From JAJDUF01 sp965214295 (GTDB lineage: Bacteria; Chloroflexota; UBA11872; UBA12225; JAJDUF01), in contig OZ243944.1 of NCBI GenBank assembly GCA_965214295.1, forward strand, positions 1,116,001 to 1,180,000: DNA of 64,000 bases, in the 5' to 3' direction. Below are positions 1 through 8,393 of the stretch, piece after piece. Positions within the stretch are counted from its first letter, which is position 1; each line of letters begins with the position of its first letter. A program made the translations under genes and the position numbers. The notes below the pieces were generated by a model. That model worked only from the letters and a program-made list of their open reading frames with translations, was not told the origin of the DNA and did not search any database.

Positions 1-762
1 GTGCCGGCCGGAGAGGGCGAAGTGCTGTGCAGCCTGGGAGTGCTCCCACTCGGACCGGGCGAATACGCGATCTCCGGCGGCGTATGGCTGGGCGCCGACT
101 GGCGCGGAGCCGGCGAGCGCCGCTTTCGGGCGGCCCGCTTTGCCCTGGAGCCGCGCCACGCTCCCGGCACGACACTGGTGGCACTGGCGCCGCGCTGGCT
201 ACGCCTGCCCGACGCGCCTGCGGCCGGCCACACGCGCCCGGTGCCAAGCACGGGCGGAGATTCCCGTTTGTGCGGAAATGACGAGGGACGGGAGGGGGGT
301 GTAGACGGCGGACGGGAGGGGGGGGCAGGTGGCGATATTCCCGTGTGCTGGCAGCGGCCGCCGCCGCGCGTGGTGATGGGCGCGGGGGAAGAGCAGTTCT
401 TGGGTCACGGCTGGTACCCGACGGAGGACTGGCCGCCGCCGGTGCGCTGGATGGGGCTGTTGGCATCGGTCTTTCTCACCCAAGACGACCTCGCGCAGAG
501 TGTCGGGGTTGCCATTGTCCGGCCGCATCACGGACCACGCCCGGCGACGGGGCGCGTGCTGGTGAACAACCGGGTAGTGGGGACGTTTATGCTCGCGTCG
601 CCGGGGCTGGAGCGGTTCAGCTATCCAGTGCCGGCAGTACCGGCACCGCGCCCGGTCGAAGTCAAGATCGAGGTGGACGAGCCGCTGGTGCCGGCCGACC
701 TCGGTCTGAGCGACGATACCCGCGCCCTCGGCGTCGCAGTGCAGGAGGTTTGGTTCGAGTGA
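1..762 (+). CDS. C-terminal part of a surface-glycan protein with beta-sandwich domains (5' end probably outside the window)
   Basis: The frame is open from base 1 (a GTG happens to sit there), so the true start is probably upstream. Residues 1-55 look like a beta-sandwich of the kind ending Wzt-type O-antigen exporter ATPases or exopolysaccharide glycosyltransferases (LPLGPGEYAISGGVWLG). Residues 130-253 are a second beta-rich domain starting GWYPTEDWPPPVRW and ending near TRALGVAVQEVWF. The same fold signature (RW near the start, D-R..GVAV near the end) recurs inside the next two glycosyltransferases. Residues 82-112 are a Gly/Arg-rich stretch encoded by interspersed repeat DNA and look like an insertion between the domains. 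The stop overlaps the GTG of the following GT2 gene, so the two are probably cotranscribed. The catalytic part, if any, is not in the window, and Wzt C-terminus is only an analogy. Confidence 0.6.
   Translation: MPAGEGEVLCSLGVLPLGPGEYAISGGVWLGADWRGAGERRFRAARFALEPRHAPGTTLVALAPRWLRLPDAPAAGHTRPVPSTGGDSRLCGNDEGREGGVDGGREGGAGGDIPVCWQRPPPRVVMGAGEEQFLGHGWYPTEDWPPPVRWMGLLASVFLTQDDLAQSVGVAIVRPHHGPRPATGRVLVNNRVVGTFMLASPGLERFSYPVPAVPAPRPVEVKIEVDEPLVPADLGLSDDTRALGVAVQEVWFE
257..330. repeat. Interspersed repeat inside coding sequence (R2 palindrome plus GACGGGAGG direct repeats)
   Basis: Bases 257-286 carry a decayed copy of the TTCCCG...CGGGAATGACG palindrome seen better preserved at 20708-20731 and 22342-22369. 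It is followed by two copies of GACGGGAGGGGGG about 25 bp apart. The block keeps the host reading frame open. Confidence 0.6.
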
Positions 763-2168
763 GTGCCGGCGATCCTGCACCCTACGTCTCGGTCTTTATC
801 CTCAACTACAACGGGCTGGAGGTGCTGCCGGCGTGCTTGGAGGCGCTGCGCTACACGGACTACCCAAAGGAGCGCTGGCAGGCCATCGTGCTCGATAACG
901 GGTCACGGGACGGCTCCGCCGAGCGGGCCGAGCAGGCGCATCCTTGGTTGGAGGTCCGGCGGTTGGGCCGCAATCTCGGCTTCGCGGCCGGCAACAACGC
1001 CGGATTGCGGTCGGCGCCAGGACCTTACGCGGCATTGCTGAACTCGGATACCGAGGTGGAGCCGGGGTGGCTCACCGCGCTCGTGCAGGACGCCGAGGCC
1101 AACCCGGAGGCCGGCGCCGGCACCGCCAAGCTCCTCTTCCGCCATCGCCGCCTGCCGGTGCAGCTGCAAACGGCCGGTTTCGTCCCGGCGTACTCCGGCA
1201 TTGGCGATACGCGGCTGTTGGGATTGCAAGTGCAGGATGCTACCTCGCTGGTCGGCGGTCAACGGGTCGCGGCCCACTGGGGAATAGACTGCTTTGCGCC
1301 GGAAACCGGCCCCTACGGTCCTTTCCGCTGGACAAGCACCGCCGGCACGCTGGAGATCGCCGCCGAGCCGGGTGAGCAGACCGAGCTTTATCTGCGCCTC
1401 GCCGCCCCCCGCCCGGACAATGCGACCGTGCCGTTCTCGGTGACGGTCGGAGATGAAACGGTCGCGCGGAGCAGCGCCGGGGCCACCTTCTCCGACTACC
1501 ACGTCTCTCTGCCGGGGAGGCTGACGACCGCCGCGCGGCCGATCATCCAGAACGCCGGGACGCTGCTGCTGGCAAACGGCGCCGGCCGCGACCGGGGGGC
1601 CGTGTTACGCCAGGGCCGGCCGGCCCACGAGCCGGACGAGGGACAATACGACGAGCCAGAGGAGGTCTTCGGCTTTTGCGGCGCAGCCTGTCTGCTCCGC
1701 CGCAGTGCCTTGGATGAGGTGGACTACTTCGATCCGCACTTCTTTCTTTACTACGAGGATCTTGATCTGAGCTGGCGACTGCGGCTGCGCGGCTGGACGA
1801 TCCGGTACGTGCCGCAGTCGGTCGTGTGGCACTACCACGCGGCCACGAGCGGCGAATGGTCGCCGCTCTTTACCTACTATGTGGACCGCAACCGTCCGTT
1901 GATGCTCACCAAGAATGGGCCGGCGCGGCTGGCCGCCCGCGAGCTGGCCGGTTATGCGGCCGACGCCGGGCTAACGGCGATGCGACTGGTGCGAGCTATC
2001 GGCACCCGGCAAGCCGCCGGCGCGGCGGCGCGGCGGCTCTGGCTGCAAACCCGCGTGTTAGCATCCTGGACTCGCGCCGTACCGCGAGCATGGCGGCAGC
2101 GGCGCGCGATTCAGGCCGGTCGCACGGTGGACGACGCGACGCTACGCCGGTGGATGGTGCAAGAATAG
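759..2168 (+). CDS. Family 2 glycosyltransferase with inserted beta-sandwich domain
   Basis: Predicted to transfer a nucleotide-activated sugar during surface polysaccharide synthesis. The GT-A fold starts at residue 10 (YVSVFILNYNG). It has the donor-site pattern VLDNGSRDGS, the metal-binding region LLNSDTEVEPGW and the acceptor-side block FGFCGAACLLRR...FFLYYEDLDLSWR near residues 304-345. Between the two halves, at about residues 165-290, an extra beta-rich domain begins at PFRWTSTAG; a plain GT2 of this type lacks it. The frame is open further upstream, but GTG at 759 gives the natural N-terminus. It has an AGGAGG-like site at 743-748 and a 4-base overlap with the preceding stop, the usual sign of translational coupling. 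The C-terminal 110 residues are Arg/Ala-rich and probably membrane-associated. The sugar specificity cannot be read from sequence. Confidence 0.85.
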   Translation: MSAGDPAPYVSVFILNYNGLEVLPACLEALRYTDYPKERWQAIVLDNGSRDGSAERAEQAHPWLEVRRLGRNLGFAAGNNAGLRSAPGPYAALLNSDTEVEPGWLTALVQDAEANPEAGAGTAKLLFRHRRLPVQLQTAGFVPAYSGIGDTRLLGLQVQDATSLVGGQRVAAHWGIDCFAPETGPYGPFRWTSTAGTLEIAAEPGEQTELYLRLAAPRPDNATVPFSVTVGDETVARSSAGATFSDYHVSLPGRLTTAARPIIQNAGTLLLANGAGRDRGAVLRQGRPAHEPDEGQYDEPEEVFGFCGAACLLRRSALDEVDYFDPHFFLYYEDLDLSWRLRLRGWTIRYVPQSVVWHYHAATSGEWSPLFTYYVDRNRPLMLTKNGPARLAARELAGYAADAGLTAMRLVRAIGTRQAAGAAARRLWLQTRVLASWTRAVPRAWRQRRAIQAGRTVDDATLRRWMVQE

Positions 2169-2187
2169 GGACGAGGCGAGCACAGTT

Positions 2188-2412
2188 GTGAAGATCACCT
2201 ACGATAAAGAAGCGGACGCGCTCTATTTCCGCCTGCTGGAGGAAGATTATCAATGTCGCGTCGTCCGGCTCAACGATGACATCGCCTTGGACTTCGCCGC
2301 CGGGGAAAAGCTCGTGGGCATCGAGATACTCCATGCCAGTCAGCTCTTCAAGCAGCCGGAGAACCCGGTGATCGCATTACAGGACCTAATTCCCCGCATG
2401 GTCGCGTCATAG
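2188..2412 (+). CDS. DUF2283 small protein
   Basis: A 74-residue protein matching the DUF2283 pattern: MKITYDKEADALYFRL at the N-terminus, then a central ..VRLNDDIALDFAAGEKLVGIEIL.. segment. Members are compact single-domain proteins of unknown function, often near toxin-antitoxin-like loci. It starts with GTG and lies 19 bp after the GT2 stop and 15 bp before the GT4 gene, so it is probably read in the same transcript. No partner gene is adjacent, and nothing in the sequence gives it a glycan role. Confidence 0.75.
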   Translation: MKITYDKEADALYFRLLEEDYQCRVVRLNDDIALDFAAGEKLVGIEILHASQLFKQPENPVIALQDLIPRMVAS

Positions 2413-2427
2413 GGGCTTCCGAGCATC

Positions 2428-4065
2428 GTGAAAGTCGGTATCTATAACCAGTGGCTACACACCATGGGCGGAGGCGAGCGCCACATGGGCAAGGCTGCGG
2501 AGGTCTTGGCCAGCCTCGGCCACTCGGTCGAGTTCATCACTCATCGCCCGGTGCGCCGCAACGCGCTGGTGCAGAAGCTGAACCTGAATCTCGACGGCGT
2601 TGCTATCCGTGTCGTGCCGCTGCTGCCCTGGAATCAGCTCACCGACTACTCTGCCGAATACGACCTCTTCATCAACGGGTCGTTCCTCTCGGTCGTCCCT
2701 TCGCGGGCGCGGTGGAGCGTGCTGTTCATTCTCTTCCCGTTCCCACTCGATACCTCGCCCCAAGGCCAATTCAAGCGCTGGCTGGCGGGCCACCTGCGCC
2801 GCGAGCTGCTGATTCCCAAGTACGTCGAGGGCTTTTTCGGACCGGAGGAGCTAGGCGGTAGTCGCTTCCGCTGGACCGCCGGCGAGGGTGAAGTCATCCT
2901 GCCGGCCCTGCGGCGCGGTCGGCCCTGCCCGGTGCGCCTCGTCCTGGGCAGCTTCCGGCCGGCGGGCGCGCCGCCGGTTCCGGTGCAGGTCTACGCGCAG
3001 TGCAGGGCGAACTCGGCGCGACCGTGGGAGCCGATTGGCGAGTTCCAGGTCGCTACAACGCCGGGGAATTATGTCACGCTGGACTGCACTGCCCCGGCCG
3101 AGGCCACGACCTCCGGCCAGCTACGCTTGCGGATCAACTCGCCGACCTTCCGACCGCACGAAGCGCTCGACGATCCCGACGACTTCCGCGGTGCCGGTGT
3201 GGCGGTAGCGCGGGTGATGGTGCCGCATCCACGGCACTGGCTCTATGAGCTGCTGTTCGAGCGGTTGGTGCCTGAGCTAGGCGCGCGGCTGCACGGCCTG
3301 CCGGACCTGCGGGCCATGACCTATATCCGGACCTACGACTTGATCTTGCCCATCTCGCAATTCTCGCAGCACTGGCTGCAGCGGTATTGGGGCCTGCCCG
3401 GCCAGATCCTCTACCCGCCAGTCTACGTCGAAGACGTGGTTGAGCGGCCGAAACGACCGCTCATCCTCGGCGTCGGGCGCTTCTTCGACCGCAGCCACAA
3501 CAAGCGCCACGACGTACTCATTCGTGCCTTCCAACGGCTGAGTCGGGACATCCCGGCGGGTTGGGAACTGCACCTGGTTGGCTCCATCGAGCCGGGGCGC
3601 CAACACGCCCGCTACTTCGAGCGGCTGCAACGCATGGCGCGGGGCTGGCCGATCCACTTTCACGTGGACCTGCCTTTCGCGGAGCTGCGGAAGCTGTACG
3701 AGGAGGCCGCGCTGTACTGGCATGCGACCGGCTACGGCGAGCGCGAGGACCGCAATCCGATCCGCTTCGAGCACTTCGGCATTACGCCGGTCGAGGCGAT
3801 GGCCACGGGCTGTATTCCGGGGGTGTTGGCCAAGGGCGCCCTGACGGAGACCGTCGAGGACGGGAAGAGCGGGTTTCTGTGGCGCAGCATCGGTGAGCTG
3901 GTCAGACGGTCCCGCGAGATCATAGACGACCCGACACTGGCAGCGCGATTGCGGGCCGGTTGCAAGGCGCGCGCCACCACGTTCGGCGACGAGGTCTTTC
4001 GCTCGCGCCTGATCGCGCTGCTCGACGAGCTAACGGATGGCGCCGTTTCCACGAGTGGCTCGTGA
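2428..4065 (+). CDS. Family 4 glycosyltransferase with inserted beta-sandwich domain
   Basis: A GT-B retaining glycosyltransferase of 545 aa, larger than the usual 350-420. The N-lobe begins MKVGIYNQWLHTMGGGERHM, where the GGGER loop is typical of GT4. The C-lobe has GRFFDRSHNKRHDVLIRAF near residue 350 and the nucleotide-sugar block FEHFGITPVEAMATGCIPGVL near residues 447-467. Residues 140-265 form an extra beta domain starting GSRFRWTAGEGEV and ending FRGAGVAVARVMV. It corresponds to the extra domain in the preceding GT2 and the end of the gene before that. GTG at 2428 was chosen because the Rossmann strand starts immediately. The last 36 bp overlap the convergent YfhO-like gene. It probably acts on the cytoplasmic side of the membrane in exopolysaccharide assembly; the substrate is unknown. 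Confidence 0.85.
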   Translation: MKVGIYNQWLHTMGGGERHMGKAAEVLASLGHSVEFITHRPVRRNALVQKLNLNLDGVAIRVVPLLPWNQLTDYSAEYDLFINGSFLSVVPSRARWSVLFILFPFPLDTSPQGQFKRWLAGHLRRELLIPKYVEGFFGPEELGGSRFRWTAGEGEVILPALRRGRPCPVRLVLGSFRPAGAPPVPVQVYAQCRANSARPWEPIGEFQVATTPGNYVTLDCTAPAEATTSGQLRLRINSPTFRPHEALDDPDDFRGAGVAVARVMVPHPRHWLYELLFERLVPELGARLHGLPDLRAMTYIRTYDLILPISQFSQHWLQRYWGLPGQILYPPVYVEDVVERPKRPLILGVGRFFDRSHNKRHDVLIRAFQRLSRDIPAGWELHLVGSIEPGRQHARYFERLQRMARGWPIHFHVDLPFAELRKLYEEAALYWHATGYGEREDRNPIRFEHFGITPVEAMATGCIPGVLAKGALTETVEDGKSGFLWRSIGELVRRSREIIDDPTLAARLRAGCKARATTFGDEVFRSRLIALLDELTDGAVSTSGS

Positions 4066-7000
4066 CGGGTGGCTCGTGGTCAGTGCCCTCCGGCCTCTGC
4101 CGGCGAGCCACAGCGCCGCGGCCGCCAGTACGACGCCGACCGTCGCCAACGCAGCGCCCAGCTGGAGCGAGCGTGGTCGGAAGTCGAAGGTTATCTCGTG
4201 CTGTCCTGGCGGGACAGCGACGGCGCGGAACAGCCCGTCGGCCGGGTAGATGGGAGTCGGCTGGCCGTCTACGTAAGCTCCCCAGCCCGGATAGAACGCA
4301 TCGGCGAGCACCAGCCAGCCCGCAGCCGGGGCGGTCACGCGCAGGACGATGCGCGTCGGTGAATCCTGGCGCCACCGAACCGCCGCTTCCGCCGCGCTGC
4401 CGGCCGCGGCCGCGCCTCCCGAAATCGCTGCCACCGTAGCAGGAGGGGCCTCGATAAAGATGGTCCGCCGGCGGTCGTCCCCATCCGCGCGTACCCCAGC
4501 CAACGCCGCAGCCGCATCGGCTACCGACTGCACCGCCGGTACCCAGCGCGCGCGCGGCAAGCTGGCGGCACGCTCGTACACCGGTACATCCTGTGTCGCT
4601 TGGCCCGCGAGGGCTGTTCGCTCATCACCCCCCGGCCCCCTCTCTACCGGTGGAGAGGGGGCGTCCGCCGAAGACCGGCGGGGGGCAGGTACGGCGACCG
4701 GGCGCGGCGTCTCGCCCGCCTCATCCAGCCACACCGCCTCGACGTGGACCATCGCCCTCGTCCCCGTGGGCAGTGCGCGGGCCGCGATGCGCTGGATTCG
4801 CATGGCGTCCGGCAGTCGCAGCGTGGCGACGTATTGGAAGACCTCGACGGCGCCGGCTTCGACCGACAGCAGCCGCGTGCGCCGGACCACCGGCGCTTGT
4901 CGATGCTGCACGATGGTTGTCACGTCGGGATGCCCGTAGGCCCACTCCGCCGTATCCACGCCGGCCCGCAGGACCGTCGTGTGGCGGACCGGAGAGCCGG
5001 CGGCAGCGACGAGGCGACCGACCACCTCGACCTCGGCGACAGGCGTATTGTCCCGTACCGCGGTGGCCTCACCGAGGAAGGTCACGAGTCGTACCACGCG
5101 AGCCGGCGGCCGGTCAGCCGGTTGCACTAGCACGACCGGCTGGCCGGCGGTCGGTAGCGCCCGCTCGATGATGTAGGGCTGCCCATAGACCTGCCAGCGC
5201 GGCGCCGCGGACAGCACCCAGCGCACCGCCAGCTGGTCCAGCAACGGCGAGCGGAGGTTTCCGAATAGCCCCCAGTGCGAATCCGGCTCGGACTCGTTTG
5301 CCGCGGCCGCGTAGGCAGTGTAGCGGCGGAGCAGCAGGGGACCGTACGCCTGGGCATCGCGTAACCCCACCAGCCCGGGCATGTTGGGCGGCAGCTGCGC
5401 CGTCCGAACGTGCTGAGGGAAGGCGTTGAGGAAATGCGAGTCGCCGTGTATTGCGAACCCCAGCATGCGATAGGCCGGGTCTGCGAGTGGCACCGCCGGT
5501 CGCGGCGGCGGAAGCCACGCCGCGGCCGGCACTGTGGATAGCTGCTGGTGGCCGTGCCACACGAGCAAGTCCAGGACAACCAGCGCGGCAAGCGCGAGCG
5601 GCAGGGGTTTGGGCACAGAGAACACAGAGCGTGCTACTAGCCCACTGGGCCGCGGCCAGCGGCCAGCGGCCACCAGCCACAACACTGCCGCTACCAGCCC
5701 AAAGCCGACGAGGTGTGCTTCCTGGACGTGGGTCAGATACGGTCCACCGGCAAAACGGCCGACGTTGGTCAGGAGGCGCCGAAAGGGATCGTAGCCATCG
5801 GACCACCATAGCTGTGCCAACGCCAGCAGCCCCAACAACGCCGGGGCCGCGCTCGCGAGCACCGCCACACGCCAGGTGACGCTCGTGGCACGATCCATCC
5901 CCCGCCCGGCGAGCAGGGCGAGGCCGCAGACGACCAGCAAGGCACACCGCGACGGCACGTGGATCACTTGGAAGCCGGGCAGCCACTCGTAGAGGAGGCC
6001 GAAGAGCGGGAAGCGTGGTCCCATGCCGAGGCACCACACCAGCACCGTGCCGAGCAGCAGGCCGGCGGAGAGCCGGCGTCGGTTCAGCGGCGCCAGCGCG
6101 CCGACCAGCGCCAATCCGAGTACCACTACACTGCTATAGAACTGGTTGCTTTCCTGCTCGCCGGTGCCGCCGGCCGCCCCAAAGACCGAGAGCACCGTCA
6201 CATAATCGGCTCGCGCGGCCTCGGCCAGCGTGCGACTTTCGGCGTAGTGCGTCTGGGCAATAAACTCCAGGGCCGGGACGACGAGAAAGGCGCTCAGAAG
6301 CGCCGTAAGCACGGCTGCCAGTAGACCAACCGCGATGCGGTTCCTCGCCACCGCGAGCGCAGCGACCACCGACCACCGACCATCAACCACCGGCCATAGG
6401 TCACGGGACAGACGCCACAGCCCCATCGCGGCCAGCGCCAGGATCGTCAGGGCCGAGCCGGGCGGCCAGCCGGCCGACAGCTGCACCACCAGGAGGACAG
6501 CCACGACGACGCACCAGCGAGCAGTGGCCCGTGGCCGGTCAAGGCAGCGGTGCCAGGCGAGCAGCACCCACGGCAGCCAAGCCGTCGCCAAGGGCGCCGG
6601 CAGGGTGCCGGCGAGGCCGCTAGTAGCGAAAGGGCCGCCCGCGTACACTGCCGCTGCGACGAATGCTCCGGCCGGACCGGTACGCAGCGCGCGTCGAGCG
6701 CACCAATACATCCCGGCCGCCGCCCAGGCCAGATGGGCTACGAGCAGCAGCCGGATAGCGTCGGCCGTGCTTAGGACCAGCAGCGCGAGCCAGCTCGGCG
6801 GATACCAGCCGGCGGTCCCGGGATCGGCCAGAAAGGGCACCCCGGCGCCGACGGATGGATTCCAGAGCGGCAGCCGGCCGGCCTGAAGCTCAGACTGGAG
6901 GAACGTGGCGTTCGGGGCGAACTGGAGCAGGAGATCGAGGTTCTCCGGCAGACGGCCAGCGACAACCGGCCAGGTAGCCCAGGCCAGCAGGAGTCCCAGA

Positions 7001-7101
7001 CCGAGGGCGGCGGCGAGGTGGGGAGCATGCCGTTCGATTGCCACTGGGCTTACAGCGCGTGCCGCGCGCGCGATGAGTGCGACTCGATGGTTACGGGTCA
7101 C
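4030..7101 (-). CDS. YfhO-like giant polytopic membrane protein
   Basis: About 1,023 residues. The first 500 or so hold a dozen hydrophobic segments with the YfhO-family signature near the start (NLDLLLQFAPNATFLQSEL, then PLWNPSVGAGVPFLADPGTAGWYPP). The C-terminal part is a large extracytoplasmic beta-rich region (for example LADAFYPGWGAYVDGQPTPIY) closed by a last hydrophobic helix. YfhO proteins are GT-C-like enzymes implicated in glycosylating teichoic or other surface polymers. The frame is open to 7188, but that would overlap the upstream GT. GTG at 7101 follows the upstream stop by 17 bp and is preferred. That start lies inside an iterated GGGACCA/CCAGTGACC repeat. Further repeat blocks lie in frame at 4621, 5614 and 6362, lengthening loops. 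It overlaps the convergent GT4 gene by 36 bp. Confidence 0.8.
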   Translation of the reverse strand: MTRNHRVALIARAARAVSPVAIERHAPHLAAALGLGLLLAWATWPVVAGRLPENLDLLLQFAPNATFLQSELQAGRLPLWNPSVGAGVPFLADPGTAGWYPPSWLALLVLSTADAIRLLLVAHLAWAAAGMYWCARRALRTGPAGAFVAAAVYAGGPFATSGLAGTLPAPLATAWLPWVLLAWHRCLDRPRATARWCVVVAVLLVVQLSAGWPPGSALTILALAAMGLWRLSRDLWPVVDGRWSVVAALAVARNRIAVGLLAAVLTALLSAFLVVPALEFIAQTHYAESRTLAEAARADYVTVLSVFGAAGGTGEQESNQFYSSVVVLGLALVGALAPLNRRRLSAGLLLGTVLVWCLGMGPRFPLFGLLYEWLPGFQVIHVPSRCALLVVCGLALLAGRGMDRATSVTWRVAVLASAAPALLGLLALAQLWWSDGYDPFRRLLTNVGRFAGGPYLTHVQEAHLVGFGLVAAVLWLVAAGRWPRPSGLVARSVFSVPKPLPLALAALVVLDLLVWHGHQQLSTVPAAAWLPPPRPAVPLADPAYRMLGFAIHGDSHFLNAFPQHVRTAQLPPNMPGLVGLRDAQAYGPLLLRRYTAYAAAANESEPDSHWGLFGNLRSPLLDQLAVRWVLSAAPRWQVYGQPYIIERALPTAGQPVVLVQPADRPPARVVRLVTFLGEATAVRDNTPVAEVEVVGRLVAAAGSPVRHTTVLRAGVDTAEWAYGHPDVTTIVQHRQAPVVRRTRLLSVEAGAVEVFQYVATLRLPDAMRIQRIAARALPTGTRAMVHVEAVWLDEAGETPRPVAVPAPRRSSADAPSPPVERGPGGDERTALAGQATQDVPVYERAASLPRARWVPAVQSVADAAAALAGVRADGDDRRRTIFIEAPPATVAAISGGAAAAGSAAEAAVRWRQDSPTRIVLRVTAPAAGWLVLADAFYPGWGAYVDGQPTPIYPADGLFRAVAVPPGQHEITFDFRPRSLQLGAALATVGVVLAAAALWLAGRGRRALTTSHPSRATRGNGAIR
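4621..4663. repeat. R1 palindrome (CCCCCGGCCCCCTCTC...GAGAGGGGG) inside the YfhO-like gene
   Basis: A CCCCCTCTC / GAGAGGGGG hairpin with a 5' CACCCCCCGG tail, matching the intergenic copies at 28228 and 54421. Here it lies in the extracytoplasmic region of the YfhO-like protein and encodes a Pro/Gly/Arg-rich loop without breaking the frame. Confidence 0.75.
5614..5679. repeat. R4 (CACAGAGAACACAGAG) and R3 (GGCCAGC iterations) inside the YfhO-like gene
   Basis: Bases 5614-5629 read CACAGAGAACACAGAG, a motif seen again just upstream of thrB (18033-18047). Bases 5646-5679 hold three near-identical GCGGCCA units. Both keep the frame open in a loop between hydrophobic segments. Confidence 0.6.
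6362..6400. repeat. R3 iterated GACCACC repeat inside the YfhO-like gene
   Basis: A run of GACCACC units (three imperfect copies) followed by CATCAACCACCGGCC. It is read in frame as a short Trp/Val/Asp-containing loop between membrane segments. Similar runs occur at 7318, 9948, 11257, 32489 and 44432. Confidence 0.6.
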
Positions 7102-7119
7102 TGGTCCCTGGTCCCTACC
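7088..7119. repeat. R3 repeat at the GT4/YfhO gene junction
   Basis: On the - strand this reads GGGACCAGGGACCAGTGACC, two GGGACCA units followed by CAGTGACC. It fills the gap between the upstream stop and the YfhO-like gene and contains the GTG chosen as that gene's start. Confidence 0.6.
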
Positions 7120-8378
7120 TACCGGCCAGCGAGGGCCTGTTCGTAGTGGGCACGGGTACGCCGCGCAATCTCCGGCCACGACAGGCACCGTGCATAGGCC
7201 CGCGCTCCGGCCGACAGCCGGGCACGCCGGCCGGGGTCACGTCGCAGCGCCGCAATGGCCTCTGCCAGCGCCAGCGCGTTGGCCGCCGGCACGTACCAGA
7301 TGGCCTCCTCATGGGCTAGCGGCCAGTGGTCGGTGGTCAGTGGCGCGTGGCCAGTGCCGGCTTCCGGACATTGACCGCTGACCACCGGCTGCGGCGGCGC
7401 TACGGTGATCGTGGGTAAGCCGTGCGCCAGGCAGCCCAGCAGCGACGTGCGCCGCTGCGAGGCGCCATCGAGAAAGGGTAGCGCGGCTACGTCCGCACAG
7501 CGGAGCCACGCCGCCAAGCTCTCCGACTGCTGGAATCCGGTCCAGTGGACATAGGGCTGTAAGCGCAGCCGCTCGATGAGCGCCGTCACTTCGGCGAGAT
7601 AGCGCACGTTTTCCGTATCGCTCGACCCGACTTGCTCGCCAATCATCAGCACGCGGACATCAAGCCCCTGAGATAGAAGCCGGGCAAGCGCGCGGATGAG
7701 TATGTCAACCCCTTTGCTGCGGTTGACAAAGCCGATATGCCCAACGACAAGGGTGTCCGGCGCGGCGCCAATGCGCGCCCGCCAGAGATCGCGGTCAAAC
7801 CCGGCCGGGGGCGACGCATCGAGGTTATTGCCAACCGCGATATGGGCCAAACTGGCTGGCGCGGCGGGCCGGTTGCGGAAGGCGAACCTAGGGCCGCGGG
7901 TATGCCACCGCCACAGTAACGGGACGTCCTCGGCGGCAACGGCGATGACCGCGTCGCTGCGGTTGGCCAGCAACCTCACCATCAGCTGCCGCAACGGGCC
8001 GGCCTTCGGGAATAGGTAGGGCACCCGCAAGTCATGGAACGTCGTGACGACCTTCAGGTGCGGCATGGTGCGCTGCAAAACCCACGGCAAGAGGGTAATA
8101 GCGGCACGTAGCTCGTAGGCGGCCGGCTGGTACTGGACATGGACGAGTTCCCAGCGCTGCCGCTGCGCCAAGTGCGCCACCAGGCGCCAGCTGGACCGGT
8201 CCCAGCGCCGGACGTGGGATAGAACCCAGGGGGCCTGCCGCTCGGTCGCGGCTTGCCGGCTTGTGAGCACCGACGGTACCACGTCGAGATCACCCAGCGC
8301 TCCCACCAGTCGCTGCGTGTAGTCGGCGATACCCCCGCGCAACGGAGGGTACTCGCCGGTAATCATTCCTACGCGCAC
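7119..8378 (-). CDS. Family 4 glycosyltransferase
   Basis: A GT-B fold glycosyltransferase of 419 aa. The N-lobe starts MRVGMITGEYPPLRGGIADY, with the glycine loop that binds the donor phosphate region. The linker to the C-lobe is VVGHIGFVNRSKGVDILIRAL near residue 220. The C-lobe has PFLDGASQRRTSLLGCLAHGLP, where the conserved E of the EX7E motif is not obvious. Immediately after this motif about 24 residues (rich in P, T, D, H) are encoded by an R3 repeat and replace the short loop expected there. GTG at 8378 is preceded by AAGGA at suitable spacing. It belongs to a - strand run of four GTs and the YfhO-like protein, probably one operon for a surface glycan. Confidence 0.82.
   Translation of the reverse strand: MRVGMITGEYPPLRGGIADYTQRLVGALGDLDVVPSVLTSRQAATERQAPWVLSHVRRWDRSSWRLVAHLAQRQRWELVHVQYQPAAYELRAAITLLPWVLQRTMPHLKVVTTFHDLRVPYLFPKAGPLRQLMVRLLANRSDAVIAVAAEDVPLLWRWHTRGPRFAFRNRPAAPASLAHIAVGNNLDASPPAGFDRDLWRARIGAAPDTLVVGHIGFVNRSKGVDILIRALARLLSQGLDVRVLMIGEQVGSSDTENVRYLAEVTALIERLRLQPYVHWTGFQQSESLAAWLRCADVAALPFLDGASQRRTSLLGCLAHGLPTITVAPPQPVVSGQCPEAGTGHAPLTTDHWPLAHEEAIWYVPAANALALAEAIAALRRDPGRRARLSAGARAYARCLSWPEIARRTRAHYEQALAGR
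7318..7389. repeat. R3 iterated repeat (GGCCAGTGGTCGGTGGTCAG) inside the GT4 gene
   Basis: About 70 bp of GGTCGGTGG / GTGGCCAGTG / GACCGCTGACC units. It codes in frame for roughly 24 residues inserted after the LAHGLPTITV segment of the glycosyltransferase. It is the longest of the in-frame R3 blocks seen in the first 12 kb. Confidence 0.7.
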
Positions 8379-8393
8379 TATGACCGTCCTTCA

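Noticed and set aside
345..758. Upstream extension of the GT2 open frame
   Set aside because: It overlaps the preceding gene in another frame and codes Ala/Arg-rich sequence of no known fold. The GTG at 759 with AGGAGG gives the conserved N-terminus.
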